Notes: a model not told the origin generated them from the letters alone. 64,000 nucleotides of DNA from Streptomyces sp. NBC_01235 (GCF_035989285.1 NZ_CP108513.1:7626001-7690000), one strand, 5' to 3'; positions 1 to 9,461 are shown, numbered from the stretch's first letter. Program-made: numbers and translations.

Positions 1-2136
1 TCCCGGGACGGCTGGCAGCAGGAGCACTACCCCGTCCTCGACCCCAACGAGCTGCCGGTGACCCTGCTGAGGGAGGACGACGGGACCCCCACGCAGATCT
101 CCCTCGCCCTCCCGGTCGGCAAGCAGCTCCACGCCCGCGTCTGGCTGGCCCAGGTCGGCCGGGTCCCGCTCCTCATGCTCGACTCGGACGTCGAGGAGAA
201 CGACCTCGGCGAACGCGGGGTGACCGACCGGCTCTACGGCGGCGGCAGCGAGCACCGGCTGCTCCAGGAGATGCTGCTCGGCATAGGAGGTGTCCGGGCC
301 GTACGCACGTACTGCCGGCTGACCGGGCACCCGGAACCCGAGGTCTTCCACACCAACGAGGGCCACGCGGGCTTCCTCGGGCTGGAGCGGATCGCGGAAC
401 TCGCCGACACGGGACTGGACTTCGACTCGGCGCTGGAAGCCGTCCGGGCCGGAACGGTCTTCACCACCCACACCCCCGTCCCGGCCGGCATCGACCGCTT
501 CGACCGCGAGCTGGTCGCCCGCCACTTCGGACCCCAAGCCGAACTCCCGCGCATGGACGTCGACCGCATCCTGCGCCTCGGCATGGAGACGTACCCGGGA
601 GGCGAGCCGAACCTCTTCAACATGGCCGTGATGGGGCTGCGGCTGGCGCAGCGCGCGAACGGTGTGTCGCTGCTCCACGGCCATGTGAGCAGGGAGATGT
701 TCTCCGGCCTGTGGCCGGGCTTCGACCCCGACGAGGTGCCGATCACCTCCGTCACCAACGGCGTGCACGCCCCGACCTGGGTCGCCCCCGAGGTCCTGCG
801 CCTCGGCGCCCGCCAGATCGGCACCGAGCGCGCCGAGGACGCCCTGAGCGTCGGCGGCTCCGACCGCTGGGACGCCGTCGCCGACATCCCCGACCAGGAC
901 ATCTGGGAGCTGCGCCGCGATCTGCGCGAGCAGCTGGTGGTGGAGGTGCGCCGGCGGCTGCGGGCGTCCTGGCGTCAACGGGGCGCGGGCACCGCGGAGT
1001 TGGGCTGGATCGACGGCGTCCTGGACCCGGACGTCCTCACCATCGGTTTCGCGCGCCGCGTCCCGTCGTACAAGCGGCTGACGCTGATGCTGAGGGACCG
1101 AGACCGCCTGATGGACCTGCTGCTGCACCCGGACCGCCCGATCCAGATCGTGGTGGCGGGCAAGGCGCACCCGGCGGACGACGGCGGCAAACGTCTGGTC
1201 CAGGAGTTGGTCCGGTTCGCGGACGACCCACGGGTCCGCCACCGTGTCGTCTTCCTCCCCGACTACGGCATGGCGATGGCGCAGAAGCTGTACCCCGGCT
1301 GCGACATCTGGCTGAACAATCCGCTGAGGCCGCTGGAGGCGTGCGGGACGAGCGGCATGAAGGCGGCCCTGAACGGCTGCCTCAACCTCTCCGTCCTGGA
1401 CGGCTGGTGGGACGAATGGTTCCAGCCCGACTTCGGCTGGGCGATCCCCACCGCGGACGGCGCCGGCACCGACCCCGACCACCGCGACGACATCGAGGCG
1501 GCGGCCCTCTACGACCTCCTGGAACAGCGCATCACCCCCCGCTTCTACGAACGCGGGCGCGCGGGCCTGCCCGACCGCTGGATCGAGATGGTCCGCCAGA
1601 CCCTCACCCTGCTCGGCCCGAAGGTGCTGGCGGGACGCATGGTCCGCGAGTACGTCGAACGCCTCTACACCCCGGCCGCCCAGGCGCACCGGACGATGGC
1701 CCCCGACACCGCGCGTGAACTCGCCGCCTGGAAAGGGCGGGTGCGCTCGGCCTGGCACGCGGTGACGGTGGACCACGTCGAGACGTCGGTGGCCACCACC
1801 ACGGCCGAACTCGGTACGACCCTCTCGCTGCGGGTCCGCGTCGGCCTCGGCGACCTCGCCCCCGACGACGTCGAGGTCCAGGCCGTCTCGGGCCGGGTCG
1901 ACGAGGAGGACCGCATCACCGACGCGGCGACGGTCCCGTTGAAACCGGCGGGCGGCCCCGACCTGGAGGGCAGGTGGGTGTACGAGGGCCCGCTGTCCCT
2001 GGACCGCACGGGCCCCTTCGGCTACACGGTCCGCATCCTGCCGGCCCACCGACTGCTGGCGTCCGGCGCGGAGTTGGGACTGCTGGAGGTGCCGTCCGAG
2101 GAGGCGGTGGAGGGGGCGGGGGTGCTGCTGCGGTAG
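1..2136 (+). CDS. glgP: Alpha-glucan (glycogen) phosphorylase, 5' end outside window
   Basis: The frame is open from the first base, so the start lies upstream; 711 codons are visible. The enzyme releases glucose-1-phosphate from alpha-1,4-glucans by phosphorolysis in the cytoplasm. Seen: FHTNEGHAGFLGLERI, the active-site stretch SYKRLTLMLRDRDRL and GKAHPADDGGK. Near residue 445 is EACGTSGMKAALNG, whose Lys corresponds to the PLP-binding lysine of GT35 phosphorylases. The actinobacterial enzymes I know are around 850-900 residues, so about 150-180 N-terminal residues are probably missing. The gene ends at TAG 2134-2136, just before a hairpin shared with the convergent downstream gene. A glgX-type debranching gene lies 34 kb away, not in the same operon. 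Confidence 0.93.
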   Translation, partial: SRDGWQQEHYPVLDPNELPVTLLREDDGTPTQISLALPVGKQLHARVWLAQVGRVPLLMLDSDVEENDLGERGVTDRLYGGGSEHRLLQEMLLGIGGVRAVRTYCRLTGHPEPEVFHTNEGHAGFLGLERIAELADTGLDFDSALEAVRAGTVFTTHTPVPAGIDRFDRELVARHFGPQAELPRMDVDRILRLGMETYPGGEPNLFNMAVMGLRLAQRANGVSLLHGHVSREMFSGLWPGFDPDEVPITSVTNGVHAPTWVAPEVLRLGARQIGTERAEDALSVGGSDRWDAVADIPDQDIWELRRDLREQLVVEVRRRLRASWRQRGAGTAELGWIDGVLDPDVLTIGFARRVPSYKRLTLMLRDRDRLMDLLLHPDRPIQIVVAGKAHPADDGGKRLVQELVRFADDPRVRHRVVFLPDYGMAMAQKLYPGCDIWLNNPLRPLEACGTSGMKAALNGCLNLSVLDGWWDEWFQPDFGWAIPTADGAGTDPDHRDDIEAAALYDLLEQRITPRFYERGRAGLPDRWIEMVRQTLTLLGPKVLAGRMVREYVERLYTPAAQAHRTMAPDTARELAAWKGRVRSAWHAVTVDHVETSVATTTAELGTTLSLRVRVGLGDLAPDDVEVQAVSGRVDEEDRITDAATVPLKPAGGPDLEGRWVYEGPLSLDRTGPFGYTVRILPAHRLLASGAELGLLEVPSEEAVEGAGVLLR

Positions 2137-2151
2137 CCGCTCACCGCCGAT

Positions 2152-2184
2152 CCGAGGCGCCGACGGGTGACGTCGGCGCCTCGG
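2152..2184. terminator. Bidirectional terminator hairpin between convergent genes
   Basis: Perfect 13-bp arms CCGAGGCGCCGAC (2152-2164) and GTCGGCGCCTCGG (2172-2184) with a 7-nt loop. It sits between the stop codons of the phosphorylase gene and the convergent FG-GAP gene. There is no T-tract, which is usual for Streptomyces. Confidence 0.8.
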
Positions 2185-2199
2185 TGGTCACCGGACGAC

Positions 2200-3867
2200 T
2201 CAAGGAGTGGTGAGGGTCCCGGTGATGCGGGTGACGGTCGCCGGGGTGGTGCTGGACAGGTCGGTGAAGAGGTCGGTCGTGACCGTCCCGCCGTCGGAGA
2301 CGGCCCACAGGTCGGGTACGCCGTCGCCGTTGGCATCGGCGGCCTGGAGGTTCGGAGCGGCTCCGGTGTTCCACTCGGTGGCGACCGGGTAGGCGGTGTA
2401 CGTGAGGTCGCCGGTCTCCGGGTCGGCGGCCAGGTTCTCCCACAGGTCGAGCTCGCCGGTGGACTTGTTCCACAGGAACATCGCGGTACTGCTTCCGCCG
2501 CCCGCGCCGGGCAGCTGCATGGTGGCGACGGTCCAGTCGTTCCAGTCCGCGGTGCCGTCGGGTGTGGTGGCGTTGAGTGTGATGGGGAAGTAGAGGCCGG
2601 CGTTGAAGCCGCTCGCATAGAGGTTGAGGGCGTAACCATTGGCACTGTCACCGGAGATGCCGATGAGGTCGGGCAGTCCGGTGTTGCGGCCGGAGGTGTT
2701 TCCGGCATTGGCGAGCTGGACGGGATTGTCGCCGTACATGTCCTGCAACGAACCGCCCTGAATGTGGAAGCTGTTCCCGCTGACCGGGCTGAGCGGCGAG
2801 CCGTCTCCGTTGCCCTTGATGATCATGCCGGTGCCCGCATACATGCCGTTCGGGAAGTAGGCGAGCACGTCCTGTTCAGCGCCGCCTGTGAAGCGTCCGG
2901 TGATGACCGTAGAGCCGTCGAAGTCCGACGGCGAGCCGTTGCTGTTACGGCCGTTGCCGTTGACGCCGATGTCGGTCGGCGAGGCGCTGACGTCTCCCTC
3001 ACCGGTACCGGGTGCCAGCCACAGACCTGACGGGAGTCCGTTCTGGGCGCCGACGGTGACCAGGTCGGGGATGTTGTCGCCGGTCAGGTCGCCGTCGGCC
3101 TGGTTCGTTGAGGGCGCGGCCGAGATGATGTAAATGGTCGCTGTCTCGCCGTAGTTGCCGCCTGCGGACACACTGGTGACCGACAGGATGTTGGTCTGGC
3201 TGGTCGGGGTGACCGTGATGGTGGCGTTGCCGGACGCGTCAGCGGTCACGTTGACCGGGCCGCCCGCGTTGAGCTGATACCGGTAGCCGGTCGGTACGGT
3301 CCCGCCGCTGGGCGCACTGACGGCGATGCCCAACGGCTGTCCGACGGTGGACGCCCCGGGTTCGGCGATCACGGGCGTGCCCGGATGCGTCGGGTCGAAG
3401 GAAAAGTGGCAGACGGTCGACCAGTCGCTCGTGTGGTCGGAGTCGCTGGCCCGGACTTTCCAGTCGAACTCGGTGATGGAACCGCCTGCCGCGGACTCGA
3501 GTCTGTCCTTCCGGATGATGTAGACGGCATTTGTGCCGGACGCGGCGGACACCTGCGCTTCTGCGATCGCGTCGGCGGGTTCGCTGTCGCGCCGCGACAG
3601 GAGGAAGTCGACGCCCAGTGTGCCGCCGTCGGGGTCCGAGACCTTCGCGTACAGATAGACGTCGGTGTCGCCGACGATGGTGGTGCCGTCGCAGGAGGTC
3701 ACCGGCGAGGTGTGCAAGCTGGTCGGAACAGCGGGAGGGTTGTCCTGCGTCGTGGCCGAGGCCGCGGTCGGCTGGGCGATCCCCGCAGCCGCGATCAACA
3801 GGCCGAGTGCTGCTGCCGCGGTGACGGCGGGTCTGCGGCGCGGTCTGTCGGAGGAGGACGAGTGCAC
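2200..3867 (-). CDS. Secreted FG-GAP/VCBS repeat protein
   Basis: 555 residues from a GTG start. The N-terminus is a Sec signal peptide: an Arg-rich n-region (DRPRRRP), then a hydrophobic Ala-rich core, with likely cleavage after TAASA near residue 38. The middle (about 50-250) looks like Ig-like beta domains. The C-terminal half holds FG-GAP/VCBS-type calcium-loop motifs such as DLTGDNIPDLVTVG and DANGDGVPDLWAVSDGG, which normally build a beta-propeller. No catalytic residues were recognised. It is probably an extracellular, Ca-stabilised adhesion or carbohydrate-contact protein. It is transcribed divergently from the gene at 4169 and convergently with the phosphorylase. Confidence 0.85.
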   Translation of the reverse strand: MHSSSSDRPRRRPAVTAAAALGLLIAAAGIAQPTAASATTQDNPPAVPTSLHTSPVTSCDGTTIVGDTDVYLYAKVSDPDGGTLGVDFLLSRRDSEPADAIAEAQVSAASGTNAVYIIRKDRLESAAGGSITEFDWKVRASDSDHTSDWSTVCHFSFDPTHPGTPVIAEPGASTVGQPLGIAVSAPSGGTVPTGYRYQLNAGGPVNVTADASGNATITVTPTSQTNILSVTSVSAGGNYGETATIYIISAAPSTNQADGDLTGDNIPDLVTVGAQNGLPSGLWLAPGTGEGDVSASPTDIGVNGNGRNSNGSPSDFDGSTVITGRFTGGAEQDVLAYFPNGMYAGTGMIIKGNGDGSPLSPVSGNSFHIQGGSLQDMYGDNPVQLANAGNTSGRNTGLPDLIGISGDSANGYALNLYASGFNAGLYFPITLNATTPDGTADWNDWTVATMQLPGAGGGSSTAMFLWNKSTGELDLWENLAADPETGDLTYTAYPVATEWNTGAAPNLQAADANGDGVPDLWAVSDGGTVTTDLFTDLSSTTPATVTRITGTLTTP

Positions 3868-4168
3868 GAAGTCGTCGCCTTTCCCGAGGGGGCCGAACGG
3901 CCCCGAGCGGAGTCAAGTTACGTTACGGCGAACGGGAGTTCGAATGGGTTTTCGATGGCCCGTCCGCCCTGGTCACGTCAACGCCCTTGCCCTCGGGCAC
4001 ACTGGCGGCACGAGCGCCGCTTCCTTCGCCTCGGCCGGGTGTGTCCGCTGCCGTCACTGTCGGGCTGAGGTGAATATTCGGTGGGCGGATCGCAGGGCGG
4101 GGGCTATGATCCCCCGCGATGACTACTTCTTCTGTAGACAGATCGGGGGCCCCGTCCGCGCAAGGTGA
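3868..4168. promoter_or_regulatory. Divergent intergenic region, about 300 bp
   Basis: Lies between the outward-facing starts of the FG-GAP gene and the 4169 gene and must hold both promoters; no clear -35/-10 pair stands out. An 18-codon reading frame (ATG 4119) ends at TGA 4173-4175, so its stop overlaps the possible ATG start at 4175. It could be a leader that couples translation, or chance. Confidence 0.4.
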
Positions 4169-5617
4169 GTGCTGATGCTCACTCGGATCGCGAACGAGGA
4201 TTCCCGACTTTCCTTCTGGCTGCGCGTGCGCGAGTTCGCCGTGCCGGCCTCCATGATCGAGACTGCGACCGCCCGCCGCCGTGCCGGGGACTGGGCGGGG
4301 GCGTGTGCCGCCGCAGGCGTCGACGTTGATCTCGACCTTCGTGCCGTAGCGCGGGCGTACGGTCGTGCCTTTGTTTCCCTACTCCGGTCCGATCTCCGTC
4401 ACTTGGCGCCTGACCTGCTGCGATGGCACATGCCAAGGGTCGCTCCCGACGGATTGCTGCGGCCGGGGGTGACGGTCTCCCTCGCTCGGTACGAGGTTGA
4501 CGCCGCCGTCGGCGATGCCGGGCGGGACGACACCCGGTGGCCCGTGCACCTTGTGGTGCGGACTCCGCCCGCCTGGGCGGATGCCGGGCAGCGGGTCAGT
4601 CTCGGGTTGTGGGACGGTTCCCGTGGTGATCATCCGCATCCGCACCCTCGTCCCAGCCGGCGGTTCCGGTTCGACCTGCACCGTCATCTCTGGGACGCGC
4701 GCCGCGCGGATGAGCTGCGGACTCGCAGCGGGGACGGGGCGGGCGACACCCTGCTCGACCACGAACTTCCCGTGCCTGACGGGCGCCGCTGTGCCGTCGA
4801 CCGGTGGGCGGACGAGGCCGCGATCCTGCTCCGGGCCGACGGGGCGACCGGGCCCGACGGAACAGTCCTTGTGCGGCTCGGGGGGCGGCGTCGGCTGGTT
4901 CTCGGACTCGAACTCGGCCTCGGCGGCGAGCCGTCCGCGTCGCGGATCACCGCTGTGTCCACCCGCAGCGGTGGCGGGACCGACCTGCCGGTGCTTCCCG
5001 ACGCCGCGACCTGGGTCCCGCCCGACCTGGAGTTGATCCGCGCCGGCGCGATCGACGTCGGTCTGCTGCATCCGCTCGTCGCCTCGGCGCTCGTGCCGGA
5101 TCGGGCGCCGCCGATCGGTCCGTTCCCGTCCCCGTCCTTGTCCCCGTCCCCGGCCTCCGCCGGGGAGCGAGGTGGCGGGCAGCCGCATCTCGTGGAGTGT
5201 CGGGGGGAGCGGCATCGGATCGGGCTGGTCGACGGGGTACTGGCCGCGCTCGACCATGACCCGGACGAGATCCGCCGCGAGGAGTTGTTGGTCGCGCTGA
5301 CCGGCACCCCGCTGCCCTGTCTGCGGGCCATCGACGATGCTCATCGTCGTCCGGACTGCCTGACCGGGGTCCGTGACCGTCTCGTCCATGGAGACATCGC
5401 CGGTGCGCTGGCCGTCGTCGAGGGGCTGCTCGGCCCCGACGCGACCCTGCGCGAGGGCGCTCTGCGGGACGAGCTGCTGGCGGCCGCGCGGCGGCGCATC
5501 ACCTACGGGCTGTTCCGGGCCGGACTGGCCGGGCCCGGGCCCGGCCGTGTCCTGCCGGGGCCGGTCCGTCGCCCCAGCCACCGGTCACGCCCCCGCCACA
5601 CCTTCCTCGCGCGCTGA
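4169..5617 (+). CDS. Unknown protein, first gene of a MoxR/VWA operon
   Basis: 482 residues from GTG 4169, or 480 from ATG 4175; the ATG is preceded by AAGGTGAG at suitable spacing. I do not recognise a domain. The first 100 residues are well-formed protein (RLSFWLRVREFAVPASMIE, then DLRHLAPDLLRWHMPRV). No signal peptide or membrane segment is seen. A Pro/Ser linker (PFPSPSLSPSPASAGERG) lies near residue 325. It stands 82 bp upstream of a MoxR ATPase gene and on the same strand as the VWA gene. It may be the substrate or adaptor of that ATPase pair; this is inference from position only. Confidence 0.75.
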   Translation: MLMLTRIANEDSRLSFWLRVREFAVPASMIETATARRRAGDWAGACAAAGVDVDLDLRAVARAYGRAFVSLLRSDLRHLAPDLLRWHMPRVAPDGLLRPGVTVSLARYEVDAAVGDAGRDDTRWPVHLVVRTPPAWADAGQRVSLGLWDGSRGDHPHPHPRPSRRFRFDLHRHLWDARRADELRTRSGDGAGDTLLDHELPVPDGRRCAVDRWADEAAILLRADGATGPDGTVLVRLGGRRRLVLGLELGLGGEPSASRITAVSTRSGGGTDLPVLPDAATWVPPDLELIRAGAIDVGLLHPLVASALVPDRAPPIGPFPSPSLSPSPASAGERGGGQPHLVECRGERHRIGLVDGVLAALDHDPDEIRREELLVALTGTPLPCLRAIDDAHRRPDCLTGVRDRLVHGDIAGALAVVEGLLGPDATLREGALRDELLAAARRRITYGLFRAGLAGPGPGRVLPGPVRRPSHRSRPRHTFLAR

Positions 5618-5699
5618 ACCTCGCCCACCCCACAGCAACGCCCCAACAACGCCTGAACCTCTTAACTCCCAAACCCTCAACTCTCAAAGGTGATCACCC

Positions 5700-6998
5700 A
5701 TGCCCGCTTGCACCCCGCTCGCCCTCGTCGACACTCCCTCCGACCCCTTCGTGTCTCACTCTGCACCCGCCCCCCGCACGTCCCAACTCGACGTCGCCGC
5801 AGACCTGTTGACGCTGCTCCGGCACTCCACCACCGAACCCCGACCCGACGATCAACTCGAGGCCCTCACCCTGGCCGTGGCCGCCGACCTCCCCGTGCTG
5901 CTGTGGGGCGAGCCGGGGATCGGCAAGACCGCCGCGCTGACCCAGCTCGCGGAGGCGCTGGACCTGCCGCTGACCACGGTGATCGCCAGCGTGCACGAGC
6001 CGTCCGACTTCTCGGGGCTGCCCATCGTCGGGGACGATCCGGCCGAACAGGGCGTCCCGATGGCCCCGCCGGACTGGGCGGTGCGCCTGGTGCGGGCCGG
6101 CCGGGGGCTGTTGTTCCTGGACGAGCTGTCCACCGCGCCGCCGGCCGTGCAGGCGGCCCTGCTCCGCCTGGTGCTGGAGCGCCGGATCGGCGCGCTGACC
6201 CTTCCGCCCGGGGTGCGGATCGTGGCCGCCGCCAACCCGCGGGGCTCGGCCGCCGACGGCTGGGAACTGAGCCCGCCGCTGGCCAACCGGTTCGTCCACC
6301 TCCAGTGGACCCACGACCACGAGGTCGTCGTCCGCGGACTCGGTGGGACCTGGCCCCGGGCGACCCTGCCCCGGCTCGACCCGGCGAAGCTGGCCGGGGC
6401 CGTGGAGTTCGCGCGGCGCGCGGTGTGCGGGCTGCTCGCCGCCCGGCCCAAGCTCGTGCACCAGCTGCCCAGCAGCGAGGCGCGCCGGGGCGGCGCCTGG
6501 CCGTCGCCCCGCAGTTGGGAGATGACCCTGACGCTGATCGCCTTCGCGACGGCGGCCGGCTCGTCACGGGACGTACTGTCGCTGCTGGTCAGGGGCACGG
6601 TCGGTGACGGCCCCGGGCTGGAGCTGCTGGCGAGCCTGGACCGGATGGACCTCCCGGACCCCGAGACGCTGCTCGCCGACCCGGCGGGCGCCGTCCTGCC
6701 CGAGCGGGGCGATCTGCGCCAGGCCGTGCTGGACGGTGTGGTGGCGGCGGTCCGCACCCGCCCCGACAGGTCCCGCTGGGACGCGGCGTGGGCGCTCCTC
6801 GTACGGGCGTTGGAGACCGGCGCCCCGGATCTGGTGGTCGTCCCCGCGACGACGCTCGCCTCCCTGCGCCAGGAGGACTGGGACGTACCGGCGTCGATCG
6901 AGAAGCTCGCCGGAGTGGTGACGCTGTCCCGGCGGGCGGACCACGCGGCGGACCGTGCGGCGGCCCGCTCCGCGGTGGCTGCGAAGGCGGGCCGATGA
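5700..6998 (+). CDS. MoxR-type AAA+ ATPase
   Basis: 432 residues. Walker A GEPGIGKTAALT is near residue 70, Walker B LLFLDELS near 140, and a sensor-1 stretch VAAANPRGSAADG follows near 180, in AAA_5/MoxR order. MoxR ATPases act as chaperones that remodel or metal-load partner proteins, usually encoded next to VWA proteins. That is the case here: the stop overlaps the start of the HEXXH/VWA gene by 4 bp (ATGA), implying translational coupling. The start ATG 5700 has AAAGGTG about 7 bp upstream. The C-terminal third (about 280-432) has no obvious motif and carries the helical lid. Confidence 0.9.
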   Translation: MPACTPLALVDTPSDPFVSHSAPAPRTSQLDVAADLLTLLRHSTTEPRPDDQLEALTLAVAADLPVLLWGEPGIGKTAALTQLAEALDLPLTTVIASVHEPSDFSGLPIVGDDPAEQGVPMAPPDWAVRLVRAGRGLLFLDELSTAPPAVQAALLRLVLERRIGALTLPPGVRIVAAANPRGSAADGWELSPPLANRFVHLQWTHDHEVVVRGLGGTWPRATLPRLDPAKLAGAVEFARRAVCGLLAARPKLVHQLPSSEARRGGAWPSPRSWEMTLTLIAFATAAGSSRDVLSLLVRGTVGDGPGLELLASLDRMDLPDPETLLADPAGAVLPERGDLRQAVLDGVVAAVRTRPDRSRWDAAWALLVRALETGAPDLVVVPATTLASLRQEDWDVPASIEKLAGVVTLSRRADHAADRAAARSAVAAKAGR

Positions 6999-8317
6999 GC
7001 CCCGACGGGCCACGAGACGACGAGCCACAGGGCGTCGCCGACATGCCCTTGGCCTCCGACGGGCCGAGGCCCCTGGACCTCGACAAGCTCTTCGCCGCCC
7101 GGCTGCACGCCGCCCGGGCCCGGCCCTACCTGGCGACGGCCCTGTTCGCCCTCCACCCTGTGGAGTCGCGGTGGGTGCCGACGATGGCCGTGGACCGGCA
7201 CTGGCGGTGCTACGTCTCACCGGCGTTCGTGGACCGTACGCCGGTGGAGGAGCTGGCCGGGGTGTGGGTGCACGAGGTGTCGCACCTGCTGCGCGACCAC
7301 CACGGGCGCAGTGAGCGGGTCGCCCGGGAGCGCGAGTTGCGCGGCCCCGGCGAACGGCTGCGGATGAACATCGCCGCCGACTGCGAGATCAACGACGACG
7401 CGTTCGGGGACGGGTTGGTCCAGCCCGAGGGCGCGGTCACGCCGGGGTTCCTCGGTCTGCAGCCGGGCGAGCTCATGGAGGACTACCTGCGCCAGTTCCG
7501 GCTCGGGCCGTACACGCAGAACCTGGCCTGGCTGGACTGCGGCAGCGGCGCCGACGGACGGGAACGCGAGTGGGACCTGGGCCCGGACGGCGCGCACGGC
7601 CTGAGCGAACAGGAACGGGACGCGGTCCGCTTCCGCGTGGCGCAGGGCATCTCCGGCCGCCGGGGGAGTGCTCCGGCGGGGTGGCGGCGGTGGGCCGAGG
7701 AGGCGTTCCATCCGCCGCAGCCGTGGCGGGAGTTGCTGGGCGCGGCGGTCCGCTCGGCGGCGTCCGGTCCGGGCGCGGGCGAGGACTACTCCTACGGTCG
7801 CCCGTCCCGCCGCTCGGCGGGCGTCCCGGGCGCGGTCCTGCCGAGCCTGCGCCGCAGACCGCCCCAGGTGAGTGTCGTCATCGACACCTCCGCGTCGGTC
7901 AGCGACGCCGAACTGGGCAGCGCGATCCTCGAGGTCGCCGCGATCTCCCGGGCGGTGGGCGGCCGACGCGACATGGTCACCGTGGTTCCCTGCGACGCGG
8001 CGGCCGACATCGCCTACCCCCTGTGCCGGGGCGAGGGCATCCCTCTGCTGGGCGGCGGGGGCACGGACCTGCGCGCGGGCTTCACCAGAGCCCTGCGCGC
8101 CCGACCCCGCCCCGACGTCATCGTCGCCCTGACCGACGGTCAGACCCCCTGGCCGAGCACCCGCCCACCGTGCCGCACGGTGGTCGGCCTGTTCCCCCGA
8201 AGCCCGTCGTCGTACGACGAGGACGACGCCGAGTACATACCGGATTCGCCGCCTGCTTGGGCTCGGGTGGTGGAGATCGGGTCGGGGCCTGGTCGGTTCG
8301 CGGTGAATGTCGTGTGA
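6995..8317 (+). CDS. HEXXH metallopeptidase-like protein with C-terminal VWA domain (DUF2201 type)
   Basis: 440 residues from ATG 6995, chosen because it overlaps the previous stop (ATGA); the frame is open further upstream but that part overlaps the ATPase gene. An N-terminal putative zinc-peptidase domain carries VWVHEVSHLLRDHHGR near residue 90 (HEVSH = HEXXH). The C-terminal half is VWA-like, with a MIDAS set: DTSASVS near 292, GGTDL near 350 and ALTDGQ near 380. The combination matches the predicted metallopeptidase family DUF2201 fused to a VWA-like domain. It is expected to be a client or partner of the MoxR ATPase. No signal peptide, so probably cytoplasmic. Confidence 0.87.
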   Translation: MSPDGPRDDEPQGVADMPLASDGPRPLDLDKLFAARLHAARARPYLATALFALHPVESRWVPTMAVDRHWRCYVSPAFVDRTPVEELAGVWVHEVSHLLRDHHGRSERVARERELRGPGERLRMNIAADCEINDDAFGDGLVQPEGAVTPGFLGLQPGELMEDYLRQFRLGPYTQNLAWLDCGSGADGREREWDLGPDGAHGLSEQERDAVRFRVAQGISGRRGSAPAGWRRWAEEAFHPPQPWRELLGAAVRSAASGPGAGEDYSYGRPSRRSAGVPGAVLPSLRRRPPQVSVVIDTSASVSDAELGSAILEVAAISRAVGGRRDMVTVVPCDAAADIAYPLCRGEGIPLLGGGGTDLRAGFTRALRARPRPDVIVALTDGQTPWPSTRPPCRTVVGLFPRSPSSYDEDDAEYIPDSPPAWARVVEIGSGPGRFAVNVV

Positions 8318-8419
8318 TCATGTTCACTTCATTTGAGTGAGTCATGTGAACGTCTTGTGTATTTGTTTGGAGATCCTTTAGGAGTTCCCCACTCGTGATC
8401 TTTTGGGTGGGGGGATTCC

Positions 8420-8850
8420 GTGCGTCCGGCACGTCCGCTTGTTCTCGTTGTTGCCTTCGTCCTGGCCGTGCTGGCCGGGACCGAGCAAGTCGCCTTCGCC
8501 GTAGGCCAGTCCGCGCCCGTCGGCTCCGGAGAGGCCCCCGACCAGCGGTGCGGTTCCGCCGCCGGGCGCAGTCACACCGCGTCCGAGAACGCGACGGACG
8601 CCTCCGCGAAGGGCGGGCGTGACGGCGCGCTTGCCGGAAGGGGCGAGCTGCCCGCCGAGCAGAGCGACGGCGTCACGCGCATGCCCAGCACCGCTCGGAC
8701 GCCCAAGCCCGGCCCGGTGGTTGAGACAGCGGCGCCCGGCGCCGTCGAGCCCCAGGGCTTCGACGCCAAGCGCAGCAAGGAGGTCGCCGGACAGCGCGCG
8801 GAGCGCGAGCGCACCTACCTCAACCCGGACGGCACCTAAACCACCCGCTT
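8420..8850 (+). pseudogene. N-terminal remnant of a secreted RHS/YD-repeat-type protein
   Basis: A GTG start behind GGGGGGATT opens a frame with a signal peptide (VLVVAFVLAVLAG) and a Pro/Ala-rich region ending ERERTYLNPDGT, then TAA at 8837-8839. Reading on gives TTRF and a TAG. In intact Streptomyces RHS-repeat proteins this motif runs NPDGTYTTRFY, so both Tyr positions are now stops. Immediately afterwards the sequence changes to an antisense transposase fragment. The long RHS body and C-terminal toxin domain are absent from the window. Family assignment rests on motif recall rather than a search. Confidence 0.6.
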
Positions 8851-8854
8851 CTAG

Positions 8855-9148
8855 GCGCGGGGCGCGAGCGGCCAGCAGGCCGACGACCTCCCTGACCCAC
8901 CGGGTCACGGTGGTGCGGTGTATCCCGTTGCCGCCGGCCAGGTCGCCCGGCCGCTGGTCACAGCGCAGTACCGCGAGCACGATGGCGGCGATCTTCCCCG
9001 CGGGCAGGGCCCGCCACCGCGAGCCGATCTTCTTCAGGTGGCCGCGTACCCGACTGGCGAGCCGGTTCAGGGTCGCACTCGACAGCGGCAGGCGTGCGGT
9101 GTAAATAATGCCGTCAGGGCCCCCGGCGAGAGGGTTGTTTTTCTTCAC
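8855..9148 (-). pseudogene. IS5-type transposase, N-terminal fragment
   Basis: On the minus strand the segment reads YTARLPLSSATLNRLA, KKIGSRWRALPAGKIAAIVL, then an HTH-like IHRTTVTRWVREVVGLLAARAP. This is the N-terminal helix-turn-helix portion typical of actinobacterial IS5-family DDE transposases. The catalytic DDE domain is missing: homology stops at about 8855, exactly where the RHS remnant begins. No inverted repeats or target duplication could be found. Confidence 0.6.
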
Positions 9149-9210
9149 ACCAAACTCAACTGCCGCCGGGGACCCGCCGGTTACGGTCCTTAAGGCACCC
9201 GCCGGCGGCG

Positions 9211-9435
9211 TTACGAGCGTGCGGTGAACTTCCCGTCGGGACGCTTGTGCAGCCAGTCGCGGTCGGCGAGCTTGGTCATCTTCGCCCGCAGCGGCTCCAG
9301 CTTGCCGCGCACCGAGGCGTTCAGACCCAGCCGCTCGCCGACCGCCCTGACCTGCACCGGGCCGTCGGCCTCCCGCACGATCGCCAGGATCTTGCGGTAG
9401 TCGCCGGGCAGCGCGCCCTCATCGGCCGCGTCGCT
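9211..9435 (-). pseudogene. Winged-helix-like C-terminal fragment, mobile-element associated
   Basis: The minus strand encodes LPGDYRKILAIVREADGPVQ, then AVGERLGLNASVRGKLEPLR, ending DWLHKRPDGKFTARS and a stop. The pattern (helix, HTH, wing with GK/RPDGKF) matches small winged-helix tails found beside transposase genes in Streptomyces. Upstream the frame enters a 19-bp tandem duplication and decayed ISAs1-like sequence, so no intact start exists. Confidence 0.4.
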
Positions 9436-9461
9436 GCGGTGCGGGATGAGCAGGACTGCCC

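Noticed and set aside
5130..5170. PSPSLSPSPAS linker as a sign of a fused gene
   Set aside because: Simple low-complexity linker in a continuous frame; no domain on either side shows a break.
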